A DNA stretch of 64,000 nucleotides, from contig OX393569.1 of NCBI GenBank assembly GCA_947652115.1, positions 22,197,396 to 22,261,395 on the forward strand. Reading direction: 5' to 3'. The notes beneath the pieces were generated by a model that saw only the letters and a list, made by a program, of their open reading frames with translations, searched no databases and was not told where the DNA came from. Shown piece by piece: positions 63,533 to 64,000 of the stretch. A program made the translations under genes and the position numbers. Each line of letters starts with the position of its first letter. Within the stretch, counting starts at the first letter, position 1. The DNA is from Blastomussa wellsi (taxonomy: Eukaryota > Cnidaria > Anthozoa > Scleractinia > Plerogyridae).

Positions 63533-64000
63533 CGGGAAGATCTTTGTTAGGGAAGATCTTGGTTATGCAAGATCTTGGTTAGGCAAGACCTTGGTTATGC
63601 AATATCTTTGTTATGCAATATCTTGGTTAGGCAAGATCTTGGTTAGGAAAGATCATGGTTATGCAATATCTTGGTTATGCAAGATCTTGGTTATGCAAGA
63701 TCTTGGTTATATAAGATATTTATTAGGGAAGATCTTGGTTATGCAAGAACTTGGTTTGGCAAAGTCTTGGTTATGCGAGATCTTTGTTATGGAAGATCTT
63801 GGTCATGCAAGATCTTGCTTATGTAAAATCTTGGTTAGCCAAGATCTTGGTTAGGGAAGATCTTTGTTAAAGAAGATCTTGGTTATGCAATATCTTGGTT
63901 ATGCAAGATCTTGGTTATGCAAGATCTTGGTTAGGGAAGATCTTGGTTATGGAAGATCTTGGTTATGCAAGATCTTGGTTATGCAAGATCTTGGTCATGC

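Larger units (their letters stand above)
1..64000 (+). repeat. 16-bp satellite DNA array, about 4,000 monomers, no interruption
   Basis: The sequence reads as consecutive copies of ATGCAAGATCTTGGTT from first base to last, all in one orientation. The first complete unit starts at base 11. By eye the most variable part is the first four bases (ATGC, AGGC, AGGG, ATGG, TTGC, ATAC, CGGG, ACGC); AAGATCTTGGTT is the steadier part, although single changes such as GATGTT, AAATCTT, TATCTT, GACCTT, GAACTT, ATCATGG, CTCGG, CTTCG and CTTTG recur. Most units hold the BglII hexamer AGATCT. The consensus is 37.5% GC, with T over A and G over C on this strand, and CpG is rare. No gene, RNA or mobile element breaks the array. 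Repeat phase moves only from 11 to 13 (mod 16) across 64 kb, and ten off-length sites explain this fully. Function is unknown; a eukaryotic heterochromatic satellite is the likeliest class. Confidence 0.98.
60062..64000 (+). repeat. Right variant-rich satellite segment
   Basis: Beyond the end of large copy 2 the monomer order is no longer that of copy 1. The monomers look more mixed, with ATATAAGATATTTG, GAACTTGGTTTGG, TTTTTTGC and AAAGAAG units. Some sub-blocks are shared: a block with AGAACGTGG and AGGCACCATC (57662) recurs at 60846 (3,184 bp on) and, with changes, at 62014 (1,168 bp further). The segment is still pure satellite at base 64000, so the array end is not reached. Three off-length monomers cluster in the last 1.3 kb. 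Confidence 0.8.
62500..64000 (+). repeat. About 800-bp direct repeat pair at the right end
   Basis: Landmarks recur 800 bp (50 monomers) apart: the 15-bp AGCAAGATCTTGGTT unit at 62718 and 63518, and the AGGCAAGACC unit at 62781 and 63581, followed by AATATCTTTG, GATCATGG and ATATAAG units in the same order. The copies differ by several bases and by small rearrangements upstream, so this pair looks older than the 895- or 1,488-bp ones. The second copy runs off the window. Confidence 0.78.

Noticed and set aside
1..64000. TTAGGG hexamers, as in vertebrate telomeres
   Set aside because: TTAGGG arises wherever a GGTT end meets an AGGG-type monomer. I saw no two hexamers in tandem; each is followed by AAGATC or the like. 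It is not a telomere or an interstitial telomeric block.
1..64000. CRISPR array
   Set aside because: Units are 16 bp, contiguous and without unique spacers of regular size. No cas genes are present.
1..64000. CENP-B box
   Set aside because: TTCG and CGGG both occur (units with CTTCG and TTCGGG), but I found no place with the core spacing TTCG, four bases, A, two bases, CGGG.
1..64000. Heat-shock element in units ending GGTT and followed by CGGGAAG
   Set aside because: TTCGGGAA fits two inverted pentamers (TTC, two bases, GAA), but the third expected pentamer is TCT rather than TTC. Two pentamers in a repeat variant are weak evidence.
1..64000. Coding repeats of the TAL-effector, ankyrin or leucine-rich type
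   Set aside because: The 16-residue period and residues match none of these, the unit length is not divisible by three, and frames are broken by in-frame TAG throughout.
1..64000. tRNA, rRNA or structured RNA genes
   Set aside because: No stretch departs from the 16-bp repeat, so there is no room for one. The local palindromes are those of the monomer itself.
1..64000. Inverted segments or strand switches in the array
   Set aside because: The reverse-complement monomer (AACCAAGATCTTGCAT) was not found as a run anywhere. The near-palindromic core can mimic it for at most about 12 bp.
1..64000. Prokaryotic origin iterons or a bacterial repeat region
   Set aside because: Iteron sets have few copies and lie next to replication genes. 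Sixty-four kilobases of pure satellite with HORs is not known from bacteria and fits eukaryotic heterochromatin.

Overview
The whole 64-kb window is one uninterrupted tandem satellite array. The repeat unit is 16 bp, consensus ATGCAAGATCTTGGTT, and about 4,000 copies lie head-to-tail in the same orientation. I find no protein-coding gene, RNA gene, transposon, CRISPR array or unique-sequence island. Both ends of the window lie inside the array, so its true length is unknown. A satellite of this size points to a eukaryotic nuclear genome, probably heterochromatin. Nothing here identifies the species.

The interest lies in the organisation above the monomer. The commonest variants differ in the first four bases (ATGC, AGGC, AGGG, ATGG, TTGC, CGGG, ACGC), and the order of variants forms a barcode. 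That barcode repeats at about 7.2 kb (about 450 monomers): copies A (3047-10246) and B (10247-17382), a truncated copy C (17383 to about 20130), copy D (24667-31882) and copy F (40922-48889). Between and beyond these lie stretches richer in variants (1-3046, about 20131-22740, about 36000-40869, about 54360-60061 and 60062-64000).

Above that, a segment of about 16.3 kb (about 24615-40869) is followed directly by a second version of itself, about 19.2 kb long (about 40870-60061). The second differs from the first by a few large in-register insertions or deletions. Smaller nested duplications of 224, 561, about 800, 895, 1296 and 1488 bp lie inside. Nearly every length difference is a whole number of 16-bp units, as expected for unequal exchange or slippage between aligned monomers.

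Monomer length is very well kept. I find ten units or junctions of the wrong length (seven of 15 or 17 bp from distinct events, two that are duplicate copies of others, and one 11-bp deletion). Together they account exactly for the change in repeat phase from the start to the end of the window.

Long open frames exist only on the + strand and are a by-product of the repeat. Because 16 = 1 mod 3, all three + frames read the same 16-residue peptide (KILVMQDLGYARSWLC), and a stop appears only where an AGG-type monomer puts TAG in frame. The minus strand has a TAA about every 48 bp in every frame. I annotate no coding sequence.
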